This document shows positions 48,030 through 57,211 of a DNA stretch of 64,000 nt, piece after piece (the first letter of the stretch is position 1; every line of letters starts with the position of its first letter). A program made the translations under genes and the position numbers. A model generated the notes under the pieces. That model was not told the origin of the DNA and searched no databases. It saw only the letters and a program-made list of their open reading frames with translations. The stretch covers positions 169,260 to 233,259 of the forward strand of contig CBDFNK010000018.1 in assembly GCA_965250205.1 (NCBI GenBank). Direction: 5' to 3'. Source of the stretch: JAHZKN01 sp965250205. GTDB lineage: Bacteria > Pseudomonadota > Alphaproteobacteria > Rhizobiales > Hyphomicrobiaceae.

Positions 48030-48821
48030 ATGCCCGCTCCGTCTCGACCCAAACGCAAATTTACACGCGCCAACACGCCGCGCCCTCATGGCGATGAACC
48101 GCTCCTGCTTTTTGGCCTCCATGCCGTTGAAGCCGCGCTTCAGAATCCTGCCCGGACCATCACACGCCTGGTGGCGACAGAAAACGCTGCCCGCAAGCTC
48201 GCCGACACCATTGCGGCACACGGCATTGCTGTTGAAACACTGGCGACGCGTCAGTTTGATCGCATGCTGCCCGCTGACACTGTGCACCAAGGCATCTGCA
48301 TTGCAACCGAACCTTTGCAAGAACCTGCGCTTGAAACGCTTGCCGAAGCCGCACATGACGGCGGGCCATTGGTCATTCTGGACCAAGTGACCGATCCGCA
48401 TAATGTCGGCGCAGTGTTGCGCTCCTCCGCCGTCTTTGGCGCCAGTGGTCTGATTATGACGCGCCGCCATAGTCCGCCGCTCAATGGCACGTTGGCCAAA
48501 TCGGCGTCGGGCGCACTGGAACTCATACCCATTTCTGTGGTGCAGAATTTGGCGAAGACTTTGGAGTCGTTAAAAGCATCAGGTCTCTCAGTGCTTGGCC
48601 TTGCTGGCGAAGCCGATAACGCAATTGAAACTGAAACCTTTCAAAGCCCAACCGCATTGGTGTTTGGCGCAGAAGGAAAAGGTCTGCGTGAGTTGACGCG
48701 TCAAACCTGCAATCGCCTGGTGCGCATCTCCGCCGGCGGTGATCTTGCCAGTCTTAACGTCTCCAATGCCGCCGCTGTCGCACTCCACGTCGCGGCGCAG
48801 AACAGGTCGGGTAAGACTTAG
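48030..48821 (+). CDS. rlmB: 23S rRNA (guanosine-2'-O-)-methyltransferase RlmB (SpoU family)
   Basis: 263 aa from the ATG at 48030; a TTG at 47988 would add 14 residues. N-terminal substrate-binding domain (LLFGLHAVEAALQNPARTI), then the knotted SPOUT domain with DQVTDPHNVGAVLRSSAVFGA, LVFGAEGKGLRELTRQTCN and SLNVSNAAAVAL. It methylates 2'-O of a guanosine in 23S rRNA. Divergent from the tRNA-Tyr/Gly pair. Confidence 0.92.
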   Translation: MPAPSRPKRKFTRANTPRPHGDEPLLLFGLHAVEAALQNPARTITRLVATENAARKLADTIAAHGIAVETLATRQFDRMLPADTVHQGICIATEPLQEPALETLAEAAHDGGPLVILDQVTDPHNVGAVLRSSAVFGASGLIMTRRHSPPLNGTLAKSASGALELIPISVVQNLAKTLESLKASGLSVLGLAGEADNAIETETFQSPTALVFGAEGKGLRELTRQTCNRLVRISAGGDLASLNVSNAAAVALHVAAQNRSGKT

Positions 48822-49134
48822 GCGCGGACGTACGTCAAGCTGAAGCAGTCAACGCGTTGTTGAGCAAATTTGGCTGATGCATTGTGACCGACGCAAACGG
48901 TACCAATCGCAACCGTCAATAGGTCACGGTCACGACGATTGTGTCAGAATAGGTTGCAGCCGTCGGGGTTGTCTGCTCGACACAAAATGTCTTAGAAATT
49001 CACATTAAAAAAATAAAAGGGCGGCAGCGGTGCGCGGTGCGGGAGCACTCAATGCCAAAGCATTAAATGCTCATCGCGCGCCTACCCCCTGCTGCCGCCT
49101 ATTCAGATTGCGCGTTTTAAAGTCGCGTCGTCAG
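48822..49134. other. Convergent intergenic region after rlmB
   Basis: 313 bases without a gene, between the ends of rlmB and the secreted-protein gene. The right side holds the structured terminator at 49002-49099. No terminator was recognised directly behind rlmB. Confidence 0.6.
49002..49099 (-). terminator. Branched terminator of the 49135-49518 gene
   Basis: A closing stem ggcggcagc (49020-49028) with gctgccgcc (49091-49099) encloses about 62 bases that fold further (gagca...tgctc around aatgc/gcatt). On the minus strand it is followed by TTTTATTTTTTT. Unusually long for an intrinsic terminator but has all the parts. Confidence 0.65.
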
Positions 49135-49518
49135 CTACCAGCGACGATGGCGAGACCGGCGACGGGTCAATGCACGGTAACCAGGCTTGCGATAGCCCCA
49201 TGCCCGATTGTAACGCGGATGGACATAACGCACCCGATGACGGCTACGCATCGCGCGTGCTGAACGCCAATACCCAGAATTGTAGTACGGATGATAGCGT
49301 GGCCGCTTGTAACGATAGGCGTACGGGGCTGTCACAGAATGTGTGCGATACGTGTGCTTATAGCGTGGATAGTAAACCCAATGGCGCACAGGCTGCACCC
49401 GGCCCCATCCAGCAGGGGGGGATCCACGATGCCAACCAAAGGCATGGGAGGTGCTGGGCGCGAAAAAGCCCAGACTTAGAACGCTGACGACGAGCGCCAG
49501 AACGCTTTTTGAACGCAT
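49135..49518 (-). CDS. Secreted Tyr/Arg-rich small protein
   Basis: 127 aa from the ATG at 49518, with AAGGAG 6 bases upstream; an in-frame ATG 21 bases earlier lacks a site. The signal peptide RSKSVLALVVSVLSLGFFAPSTSHA is followed by a very basic region rich in Tyr, Arg, His and Trp (PRYHPYYNSGYW, HRVRYVHPRY). Such proteins are frequent in Hyphomicrobiales and are thought to sit in the envelope; function unknown. Confidence 0.78.
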   Translation of the reverse strand: MRSKSVLALVVSVLSLGFFAPSTSHAFGWHRGSPPAGWGRVQPVRHWVYYPRYKHTYRTHSVTAPYAYRYKRPRYHPYYNSGYWRSARAMRSRHRVRYVHPRYNRAWGYRKPGYRALTRRRSRHRRW

Positions 49519-49539
49519 ACTCTTCTCCTTGGGGAACAC

Positions 49540-49697
49540 AAAAACTAATCAACCCAAGCTTCTGTCCTAGGACGGTATGGATAATAATTGATTAAGAAAT
49601 GTTAGGATTTGCCGCCCGTGGGCGTGCTGCAATCGTGAGAAATACGCAGATTCCACAACAGTTTTCTGGCACCAGCCAGCGCCCAGCTCCGAACACA
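49540..49697. other. Leader region before the CTAG repeat
   Basis: Together with the repeat at 49698-49855 this makes a gap of about 310 bases. It must hold the promoter of the minus-strand gene starting at 49518. No clear boxes were picked out and no gene is evident. Confidence 0.5.
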
Positions 49698-49855
49698 CTA
49701 GAGCAGCCTCGCGCCTTTTCTCGTACCAGCCAAGCTGTTTGCTCAATGCTCTATCTCATGGCTCTATTCCATGACTCTATTCCATGACTCTATCTCATGA
49801 CTGGCGATCAACTTATCTGCTCAAAGTCGAACCCAACTTTTCGCAGGTTGATCTA
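49698..49855 (+). repeat. CTAG repeat element, copy 4
   Basis: Longest copy: begins ctagagc, has four 13-bp units (ctctatctcatgR type), and ends with the conserved hairpin (gatcaac...gttgatc, 49806-49853) and gatcta. The final 'cta' (49853-49855) is the stop codon of the priming glycosyl-phosphate transferase on the minus strand. Confidence 0.9.
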
Positions 49856-51379
49856 GTGCGCGTTGTGGTAGGCCTTTGGTGATAACACCGTCAGCACCAG
49901 AACATATAGGTCTAACCACAGCGACCAGTTGTCGATGTAATAAAGGTCGTGATCAAGGCGGCGCTGCATGGCGTGGTCCGTTTCCGTTGCACCTCGATAT
50001 CCCTGCACCTGCGCCCAGCCTGTAATACCGGGGCGCATATTGAGCCGCCGTGCATAGGTGTCGAACCGCCTTTCATAGAGCTTATCATGGGCAACCGCAT
50101 GTGGGCGTGGGCCTACCAAGCTCATCTCGCCTTTCAAGACGTTGATCAGTTGCGGTAGCTCATCAAGGTTCCAACGCCTCAGAAAGCCACCAACGCGTGT
50201 CACCCGCTCATCACCCGAGCGCGCCTGAACAATGGTTTCGCCATCATCCAATGTGGTCATGGTGCGGAATTTCAAAATCTTGAATTTCTGATGGTTAAAG
50301 CCGCGTCTGCGCTGGCGGAACAAGATCGGACCATCGCTATCCCACCGGATCAGCGCCGCAACAACCAACATAACCGGTGACAATAATAAGAGCGCGAGCG
50401 ACGTCACCACAAGATCTAGCACCCGTTTGACAAAGGCTTCTGCCGCAGTCAAAGGCGGAACCGTAAGCGACACCGTTGTCATGTCGGCAAAACGCCAAAC
50501 CTGAGCTTTGCGAAACTTACCAATCAAATCACTGGCACCCAAATGAAGGGCGGCGGGCAAGATACTGAAGGCCGCAATAGCGCGTTCAGCAAAAGCTCGG
50601 TTGGACCACTCTGAAAACACAATCACATCGTCGACACGCATCAGTCGTGCACGCGCCACCGCATCATCAAAACTGGCTTGCAGTTCTGTGAGAGTTTCGG
50701 TGTCATCTTCGCTCATGCCGCGATAGGGCAGCGCAACGGTCGCGACAACACGCACAGCACTGGCGTTGCCTTGCAACTGCTGTTCAAAGCGTTCCAACTC
50801 TGTACTGTCTCCAACCAACATCAAACGGCGCGGCTCGACACGTCCCACATCAATCAGGCGCTTCAACACACCCCGGATAAAACTGGAAACCAGCATCAAT
50901 ACAGGCGGGCCCAAAACAAAGAAGGTTGCAACCCAGCCACGAGAATAAGCTTCAGTGGTCTTGGTCATAAAACCGATGACGGCGAGGCAGGCAAATGTGA
51001 ACCCCCAGATCCAGGTCACCCGGCCAAGCGGCTTGCGTTGCTCAAGGTAATCATTGAATTGGTATTCATTGCGAAACAAGAACGGCAGTGTGTATAAGAG
51101 CGCCGCTAAAAATCCGAGGCGGGCGTACAGATCGAGCATGCCAATACCCCCATACGCATAAAAGTGATAAATCACGCCGGTCAGCAAAGAAAGGCCGACG
51201 ATAGCCAACAGCTCTGTTATAAGTGCTGCGGCGACAAAACCAATGCGACTAAGCCTCCACCGCCCCTGCGCCGACTTATCATGAGCAAAATCCAGTCTAG
51301 TAACCACCGTCACACCACTTTTCAAAACACAAAACCGAAACGCATCCGACGTGCGCTTAACCTTCACAGCACCCAACAT
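49853..51379 (-). CDS. Priming undecaprenyl-phosphate glycosyl-1-phosphate transferase (WcaJ/GumD-type)
   Basis: 508 aa from the ATG at 51379 (start not certain). It begins polysaccharide synthesis by loading a sugar-1-phosphate on undecaprenyl phosphate. Four N-terminal membrane segments (about residues 45-150), a Rossmann-like CoA-binding-type domain (RRLMLVGDST), one further hydrophobic segment (LALLLLSPVMLVVAALI), then the catalytic domain with ILFRQRRRGFNHQKFKILKFRTM, RWNLDELPQLINVLKGEMSLVGPRPH and RPGITGWAQVQGYRGAT. Divergent from the other polysaccharide genes; its stop codon is within CTAG repeat copy 4. Confidence 0.93.
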   Translation of the reverse strand: MLGAVKVKRTSDAFRFCVLKSGVTVVTRLDFAHDKSAQGRWRLSRIGFVAAALITELLAIVGLSLLTGVIYHFYAYGGIGMLDLYARLGFLAALLYTLPFLFRNEYQFNDYLEQRKPLGRVTWIWGFTFACLAVIGFMTKTTEAYSRGWVATFFVLGPPVLMLVSSFIRGVLKRLIDVGRVEPRRLMLVGDSTELERFEQQLQGNASAVRVVATVALPYRGMSEDDTETLTELQASFDDAVARARLMRVDDVIVFSEWSNRAFAERAIAAFSILPAALHLGASDLIGKFRKAQVWRFADMTTVSLTVPPLTAAEAFVKRVLDLVVTSLALLLLSPVMLVVAALIRWDSDGPILFRQRRRGFNHQKFKILKFRTMTTLDDGETIVQARSGDERVTRVGGFLRRWNLDELPQLINVLKGEMSLVGPRPHAVAHDKLYERRFDTYARRLNMRPGITGWAQVQGYRGATETDHAMQRRLDHDLYYIDNWSLWLDLYVLVLTVLSPKAYHNAH

Positions 51380-51627
51380 CTCCAAGGCTAAGCATCGGCC
51401 ACCCTGTCGCCCTGTCGCCTGTTACGACTGACTACGTTGTAAGGGACTTAACACCTTTGATGGAAGCCTATGACAAATAAGTAACGGCCGGTTAATTTGC
51501 CAATTGGTCCCTTAACAAGACTAACACTGCGGCGTAAGTGGAGCTAGTCTCAACGCTACTGTAGAGACCTCGTTAGACCCTGCTGACAACCAATTATTGC
51601 CAAAATTCAGAATGAACGGGGTTTTCA

Positions 51628-51655
51628 CCTCGACCTATCCCGACCAGGGTCGAGG
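51628..51655 (+). promoter_or_regulatory. Inverted repeat, possible operator
   Basis: Perfect arms cctcgacc/ggtcgagg with a 12-base spacer end one base before the sigma-54 -24 element. A site this close suits a repressor or architectural protein better than a distant sigma-54 activator. Confidence 0.45.
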
Positions 51656-51656
51656 C

Positions 51657-51671
51657 TGGCACAGCGTTTGC
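51657..51671 (+). promoter_or_regulatory. Sigma-54 (RpoN) promoter of the polysaccharide operon
   Basis: TGGCAC (51657-51662), five bases, TTGC (51668-51671): an exact match to the -24/-12 consensus with correct GG/GC spacing. Transcription would start near 51683, about 90 bases before the co-polymerase gene, in the right direction. Confidence 0.65.
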
Positions 51672-51773
51672 GGTAGAGTACCTTGATCTAAGCTCGGGTC
51701 TTCATAGGCTCCGGCCCAATACGCCCACTTTGAACCAGCATCGCTGCAATTTGAAACGCCAATAGAAGCCAAA

Positions 51774-54032
51774 ATGGTACAATCCTTCGGACGGCAAAGA
51801 CTTGCGCGCATTCAAGGCACTGCCCCCGTGCGCATGGAAACGGTCGCAGCACGTTATTCAGCCGTGGGTGCGAACCCAACACCTGAACCCAATTCCTATG
51901 ACACCGATTTTGCTGGTTTCTTCAACATCCTGAAACGCAGTACGCTACCGATCATCTTGTTAAGCTTGGCGTCGCTATTGGTGGGTATGGTTTATCTCGC
52001 GCTCACTCCAGCAACCTATTCCGCCAGCACGACGATCCTTGTCGATCCACGCTCACGAAAAATCGTTACCGACGAGATCACACAGGGCGGGCTTACGTCC
52101 GATTTGGCACTGGTTGAGAGCCAGGTGCCTATACTATCTTCTGATGTTGTGCTCGGTCGTGTCGTTGACGAACAAGACCTGACGAATGATCCGGCATACA
52201 AATTCTACCAAAGCAGCGGACTTATCGGGCAAGTCAAGAGCCTGATCAGGGGTAAAAGACCGACACCTGATGCGCGTGCCTATGCCATTGAAAACTTATC
52301 TCTCGCCATGAAGATTCATCGCGCTCAAAAGACTTATATTCTTGAAGTCGAGGTGACCTCAAATACGCCTGTTAAAGCAGCGCGTCTTTCGACGGCGATC
52401 GCGGAAGCCTATATCGCAGAACAAACCAAAGCCAAATCCGATGAAGCAGGTGCTGCCAACAAGTTGATTGATTCCCGCCTCGACGAGCTGCGCAAGAAGC
52501 TTCACCGGGCGGAAATACGCGCTGATGAGTTCAAAAAGGCCAATAAGATTGTCACCTCGGAGGGCGGCATCGTCGCTGAGCAACAGCTCGGTAAGCTCAA
52601 CACAGAATTGGCAACAGCACGCGCCGTTGCAGCCGAAGCGCGCGCGCGTAGAGCTGAAGTTAAAGAGATTTTGAAGGCGGGCGGCAATCCAGATGCCTTG
52701 CCTGCTGCCGTCAAGTCTAGCCTGATCCAGAAGCTGCGCGAGCAGTCCGCCCAGGTCGCCCGCCGCGCCGCCTCGTTAGGCGCTCAATTCCAATCGCGCC
52801 ACCCGATTATGATCGACATTCGCTCGCAACAACGCGAGATCGGCGCTCAAATCAAGCAAGAGCTGAGACGCATCGTGTCGGCCTCAAAATCGGAAGCAGA
52901 AATCGCAGCTAAGCGTGAAGTGGAAGTTTTGCAAGCGCTTGAAAAAGCAAAGGCGCTAGTTGCCCGCTCGAACACGGCGCAAATCAAACTGCGTGAGTTT
53001 GAACGCGAAATAAATGCCAGCCGCGACTTGCTCAATGCTTTCTTGGTGCGGGCCAAGGAGACCCTGGAACAACAAAACCTGACAGCCTCCAATGCACGCA
53101 TCGTTTCACGCGCTGGCGTGCCATCGTTTCCAAGTTGGCCACGCCCATTGCTGGTGCTGGCCCTTGCCAGCCTTGGCGGCCTTGGCATTGGTATCGCATC
53201 GGCCTTAACGCGCGATCATTTTGATACCTCTATTGGGGATCATGCCACGCATATAACACAGACCACCTTGCCAACGATTGCGTCATTGCCAAAGCTCAAG
53301 GCGATCACAACACAAAGCGGTTCGTTGATCGGCAAAGCGCGCGATGTCCTGGAACTGTCGTCTTTTGTTGGGCTGTCGGATGTCATGCTGGCCCTGTCTG
53401 ATCGCAAAAATCGACATACCAACGCGTTTCGCCAGTCGATATTGCAACTTCTCAATCGCTTGCTTGCCGAAATTGTTCCAGGCAGCGCACGCACCTTGTT
53501 ATTTGTGTCACCAAGCTCCAATGCAGGCAACACGTCGACTGTGCTTGCCCTTGGCTATGCTGCAGCACTTGCAGGAGAACGTGTTCTGCTTGTTGATGCC
53601 GCCTCAGCTGATCCTGAACTGTCACGTGTTTTTGGGGGCACCCGGCAATCAAATGAACGCGTGATGTTGGATGACAAGGACCAACTTGAAGCACTAACCG
53701 CTGTTGATGCCAACTCCGGTCTTGCGGTATTGCCAATTGCACTAGCTGACCTTAGAACGCTGAAGACGCAGCAACGCCAACGTCTCATTGAAGGTATTCA
53801 CAAGCTTGGCGCAGACTATGATATGGTGCTGATTGATGCAGGCGCATTATTGGAGGACGCCACCGCACTGAGCCTCCTTTCGGCCGCAGATGATGTAGTC
53901 GTGGTCGCCCGCTCTGGCATGACAGATCAAAATGAACTGAAACATACCGAACGCCTACTGATGGCATCTGCCGACAACCTTCTTGGAACCATTGTGACGA
54001 TGGATCCCGGTGCCGGCCCGAAAAGATTTTAG
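51774..54032 (+). CDS. Wzc/GumC-like polysaccharide co-polymerase with a defective P-loop
   Basis: 752 aa. It controls chain length and export of polysaccharide at the inner membrane. Wzz domain: first membrane segment about residues 60-83 (PIILLSLASLLVGMVYLAL), long periplasmic coiled-coil part (about 200-440), second membrane segment (LLVLALASLGGLGIGIASAL) after the Pro-rich 'PSFPSWPRP'. The C-terminal BY-kinase-like domain keeps Walker A' (VLLVDAASADPE) and Walker B (YDMVLIDAG). The Walker A segment reads SSNAGNTSTVLAL, without the ATP-binding Lys, and there is no Tyr-rich tail. It is therefore unlikely to be an active kinase. First gene of the operon behind the sigma-54 site. Confidence 0.9.
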   Translation: MVQSFGRQRLARIQGTAPVRMETVAARYSAVGANPTPEPNSYDTDFAGFFNILKRSTLPIILLSLASLLVGMVYLALTPATYSASTTILVDPRSRKIVTDEITQGGLTSDLALVESQVPILSSDVVLGRVVDEQDLTNDPAYKFYQSSGLIGQVKSLIRGKRPTPDARAYAIENLSLAMKIHRAQKTYILEVEVTSNTPVKAARLSTAIAEAYIAEQTKAKSDEAGAANKLIDSRLDELRKKLHRAEIRADEFKKANKIVTSEGGIVAEQQLGKLNTELATARAVAAEARARRAEVKEILKAGGNPDALPAAVKSSLIQKLREQSAQVARRAASLGAQFQSRHPIMIDIRSQQREIGAQIKQELRRIVSASKSEAEIAAKREVEVLQALEKAKALVARSNTAQIKLREFEREINASRDLLNAFLVRAKETLEQQNLTASNARIVSRAGVPSFPSWPRPLLVLALASLGGLGIGIASALTRDHFDTSIGDHATHITQTTLPTIASLPKLKAITTQSGSLIGKARDVLELSSFVGLSDVMLALSDRKNRHTNAFRQSILQLLNRLLAEIVPGSARTLLFVSPSSNAGNTSTVLALGYAAALAGERVLLVDAASADPELSRVFGGTRQSNERVMLDDKDQLEALTAVDANSGLAVLPIALADLRTLKTQQRQRLIEGIHKLGADYDMVLIDAGALLEDATALSLLSAADDVVVVARSGMTDQNELKHTERLLMASADNLLGTIVTMDPGAGPKRF

Positions 54033-54049
54033 TTGTATTCGAGTACGTG

Positions 54050-54856
54050 ATGACCGACCCAATCCATTCTCAGCCAACCGTCCTTGCCAAAGTGGACGGC
54101 TGGCCGATCCATCTTGCTACACTTGATAGTGCTATCACCGAGATTGTTAAGGCGGCAAAAAGAGTCGAGAGTTTTTCTGTTGTTACCCTCAACGTTGATC
54201 ACTTGGTCAAGCTAAGACATAACCAGTCTTTTCGGAAAGCCTATCGCCTCGCCCACTTCGTCACCGCCGATGGTGCACCCATTGCTTGGCTCGCCAGGCG
54301 GTCTGACAAATCCGTTCGCCGCACGACGGGCGCTGATCTTATTGTCCCTCTCGCACAAGCTGCCGCCCACGCAGGCCTGCCAATCTATCTCTTCGGCACA
54401 ACAGACAAGGTGCTTGGCAAGGCGGGGGCCTACCTTGCGGCACAGAGCAATAATACACTTGATATTGCAGGCACCTACGCACCGCCAAAAGGTTTTGACC
54501 CTGAAAGTGCCGAGGCTGACGCAGCACTTGATGCGATCGCAACCTCCGGCGCGCGCCTTTGTTTTCTTGCCCTTGGTGCACCTAAGCAAGAGGTGCTCGC
54601 TGCACGCGCCGTTGAAAAAGGCCTCAACGTTGGATTTATTTCGATTGGAGCGGCCCTCGATTTCCTCGCTGGCGAACAAGTGCGTGCCCCAAAATTTCTA
54701 CAGGATCACGGCCTGGAATGGAGCTGGCGCCTCGTTACAAACCCAATGAGACTTGGTCCGCGCTACGCCTCGTGTGCACTAGTGTTGGCGGACGTCATTG
54801 TGCGCGACGTGGGTGGACTGTCTCGGCGCAATTGGTCTGGCAGCACCGCTGCCTGA
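54050..54856 (+). CDS. WecG/TagA/CpsF family glycosyltransferase (GT26)
   Basis: 268 aa; ATG at 54050 preferred over the adjacent GTG. These enzymes add a sugar to the lipid-linked intermediate, often late in repeat-unit assembly. Signatures: VVTLNVDHLVKLRHN, FVTADGAPIAWLAR, RTTGADLIVPL, LALGAPKQEVLAAR, FISIGAALDFLAGEQVRAPKFLQDHGLEWSWRLVTNPMRL. It follows the co-polymerase by 17 bases. Confidence 0.93.
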   Translation: MTDPIHSQPTVLAKVDGWPIHLATLDSAITEIVKAAKRVESFSVVTLNVDHLVKLRHNQSFRKAYRLAHFVTADGAPIAWLARRSDKSVRRTTGADLIVPLAQAAAHAGLPIYLFGTTDKVLGKAGAYLAAQSNNTLDIAGTYAPPKGFDPESAEADAALDAIATSGARLCFLALGAPKQEVLAARAVEKGLNVGFISIGAALDFLAGEQVRAPKFLQDHGLEWSWRLVTNPMRLGPRYASCALVLADVIVRDVGGLSRRNWSGSTAA

Positions 54857-54890
54857 ACTGGTGATTGACTTGGTGTGTTAAGGGCGCTTG

Positions 54891-56096
54891 ATGTTAAAAG
54901 CACGTGACGATAGAGACTGGTTCCCAGCCAAGCCCGACGATGAACGTGCGCCAAAGAGCGACAAAAACCTTGTGACAAACGCCTGCACCAAGCTCCTTTT
55001 TTATGTTCCAAGCCTGGGTGATGGCGGCGGAGAACGATTGTGGGCGGCACTTGCAACTGCGTTTCATCGCGCCGGTCACGACGTAACGTTTGCAGTGGAC
55101 GTTGCATCTGAAGACAGCCATCACGTCCTTGCAGCAGATATTCCGCTCACCATTTTGGGGCACAATCACACCTACGCGATCCGCAATCTTGCACGCTTGT
55201 TAAAAAAACAGTGCCCGGACGTCGCGTTGTCAGCAATTGCGGGCTCAAATTTCAAGCTCATTGCCGCACGCCTCATTAGCCGCACGCCCACCAAAATTAT
55301 TCAGACCTTCCACGGTCACAATGAATGGAAAAGTGGCCGACTGAGTTACGCGACAGCACGCCTACTCCCGCTTACGAGCCGCCTCACCGCGCGCACGGTG
55401 GCTGTGTCAGAACCCCTGCGCGCAGACCTCGTTAACACTTGGCACGCCAAGCGCGCGCGCACGGTATTCATTGCCAATCCAGTATTACTGCCACCCTCCA
55501 TCACCCAGCCTACTGAGGGGACACTCAACGCCCGCGCGCCCATCATCCTCGCTGTTGGTCGCCTGTCCTCTGACAAAGACTATCGGACCCTGATCAAAGC
55601 CTTTGCTCATCTCGGCCAAGATGATGCGCAACTCATTATTGTTGGCAAAGGCCCTGAGGAAGCCAGCATCAACGCATTGATTGACTCTCTTGGAGTGAAG
55701 AACCAGGTTACGCTCGCAGGCTACGTTGCAGAACCATGGACCTATTATGAACGCGCAAAATGTTTGGCATTATCGTCAAGGTCAGAGTCCTTTGGCAACG
55801 TCATTGTGGAGGCGCTCGCCCATGGTCTCCCCGTCGTTGCAACCGACACCGATGGGGCAAGACATATTTTATCGTCTCCCGATCTGGGCACCTGCATTCC
55901 TGTTGGCGATGTACAAGGTATGGCCGAGGCGCTCGCCGCGACCCTCGACGACCCTGGTGATCCCGCACCACGCTTTGAGCGCGCAGATGCGTTTTCAATG
56001 GACAAACGTTTGCCAGCTTATGAGGCATTAATTGCACAGGTTCTTGACCGGCCCATTGCTCAGCCGGACCGCGTTTGCACGAAGAGTGAGGGCTGA
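54891..56096 (+). CDS. GT4 glycosyltransferase
   Basis: 401 aa; ATG at 54891 with AAGGG 7 bases upstream. GT-B fold. N-terminal domain with a VPSLGDGGGERLWAALATAF loop, C-terminal domain with ILAVGRLSSDKDYRTLIKAF and the nucleotide-sugar site SRSESFGNVIVEALAHGLPVVATDTDGARHIL (the E-x7-E motif). It transfers one sugar of the repeat unit; the donor is not predictable. The next gene starts 11 bases after its stop. Confidence 0.92.
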   Translation: MLKARDDRDWFPAKPDDERAPKSDKNLVTNACTKLLFYVPSLGDGGGERLWAALATAFHRAGHDVTFAVDVASEDSHHVLAADIPLTILGHNHTYAIRNLARLLKKQCPDVALSAIAGSNFKLIAARLISRTPTKIIQTFHGHNEWKSGRLSYATARLLPLTSRLTARTVAVSEPLRADLVNTWHAKRARTVFIANPVLLPPSITQPTEGTLNARAPIILAVGRLSSDKDYRTLIKAFAHLGQDDAQLIIVGKGPEEASINALIDSLGVKNQVTLAGYVAEPWTYYERAKCLALSSRSESFGNVIVEALAHGLPVVATDTDGARHILSSPDLGTCIPVGDVQGMAEALAATLDDPGDPAPRFERADAFSMDKRLPAYEALIAQVLDRPIAQPDRVCTKSEG

Positions 56097-56107
56097 GGTC
56101 AAGCGCC

Positions 56108-57208
56108 ATGAACGCAACCAACAAAACCATACCCTCACGCCGCGTCTATCTCGACTTAACCCACCTTGGCCGTCATGTCACCGGCATTGAGCGCATCGCC
56201 ATTGAACTTTTTGAAAAGGTCGCTTTCGAAGGTGCCGATGTGCGCTCCGTCCGATCCAGTGGCACGTTATCAATGATCTTCATGCAGCAGGTTTGGCTGC
56301 CGCTGTTGGCTCTATTTAATCCACGTGCGCAGTTTATCTTCCCCGGTTTTCCACCGGCACCTTGGTTTGTTTTCTGTCGCAATCGTGTGATTTGGTATGT
56401 CCATGATCTCTTTCTAATCACACGCAAAGATGACCTCAGCCGAAAAGCAAAGCTCTATATGGCTGGCCCATTTCGTTTTGCGGTCTCGCGATTGAAATAT
56501 TTCTATGTCAATTCTAAAAAAACGGCATCCGAACTGAAGCCTTTTGCAGCCAACGATGCGGTGATCGCGCTTTATCGACCGAACGTCAAAAACGTGTTCA
56601 ATCTTACCGCTCAGGGCCGCGCATCACGGGCATCCGATGCGCATCCACTCAAACTCGTCAGTCTCGGCACAGTCGAACCGCGCAAAAACTACGCGCATGC
56701 GGTTGCGGTTCGCGATGCATTGACCGCATCGGGCCACCCCGATACGGAGTTGCATATCATTGGCCGCGCCGGATGGGGTCAAGCCAGCGAAGCTATTAAC
56801 AAACACCCAAATGTCATCGTACATGGTTATTTGAGCGGCGAGGATGTGAAGCAAGTTTTAGAAGACAGTGATATCTACCTGTGCACGTCGTTTGATGAGG
56901 GCCTTGGCCTGCCATTGTTAGAGGCGCAATACGCGGGTCTTGCTGTGTTTGCGCCAGATGCACCGGTATTTCGAGAAGTGCTTGGTGACAGCGGACATTT
57001 TATTGATCTTTCAAAGACCGAGAGGGGCGCTGAACAAATTGCAAGCCTGATACGTACCCCCGGTTGGCGCCAAACTACGAGCAAAACTGCCAGCGCCAAT
57101 CCCCTGCGCTGGAATGCACGCGCGGCAGACGACGCCGCCGAGGCCGAAACGGTCTTTTTGGCGGGCCTGCGGGAGTCTTTTGGTGGCAATTGGGCAGGTG
57201 AGAACTAG
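56108..57208 (+). CDS. GT4 glycosyltransferase
   Basis: 366 aa; GAGG 9 bases before the ATG. An N-terminal domain of the kind that opens 'YLDLTHLGRHVTGIERIAIEL' is seen in mannosyl- or rhamnosyltransferase-like proteins. The C-terminal domain has LVSLGTVEPRKNYAHAV, VIVHGYLSGEDVKQVLEDSDIYLCTSFDEGLGLPLLEAQYAGL with the E-x7-E site. Substrate unknown. Cotranscribed with its neighbours. Confidence 0.9.
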   Translation: MNATNKTIPSRRVYLDLTHLGRHVTGIERIAIELFEKVAFEGADVRSVRSSGTLSMIFMQQVWLPLLALFNPRAQFIFPGFPPAPWFVFCRNRVIWYVHDLFLITRKDDLSRKAKLYMAGPFRFAVSRLKYFYVNSKKTASELKPFAANDAVIALYRPNVKNVFNLTAQGRASRASDAHPLKLVSLGTVEPRKNYAHAVAVRDALTASGHPDTELHIIGRAGWGQASEAINKHPNVIVHGYLSGEDVKQVLEDSDIYLCTSFDEGLGLPLLEAQYAGLAVFAPDAPVFREVLGDSGHFIDLSKTERGAEQIASLIRTPGWRQTTSKTASANPLRWNARAADDAAEAETVFLAGLRESFGGNWAGEN

Positions 57209-57211
57209 GTC

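Larger units (their letters stand above)
51380..51773. other. Divergent control region of the polysaccharide locus
   Basis: 394 bases between the divergent priming-transferase and co-polymerase genes, without a gene. It holds a sigma-54-type promoter at 51657-51671 and an 8-bp perfect inverted repeat (cctcgacc 51628-51635, ggtcgagg 51648-51655) just upstream of it. Two ccaatt-containing motifs lie further left. Confidence 0.7.

Noticed and set aside
47541..48470. 309-codon open frame opposite rlmB
   Set aside because: It runs antisense to rlmB and through tRNA-Tyr and the repeat; composition is that of a shadow frame.
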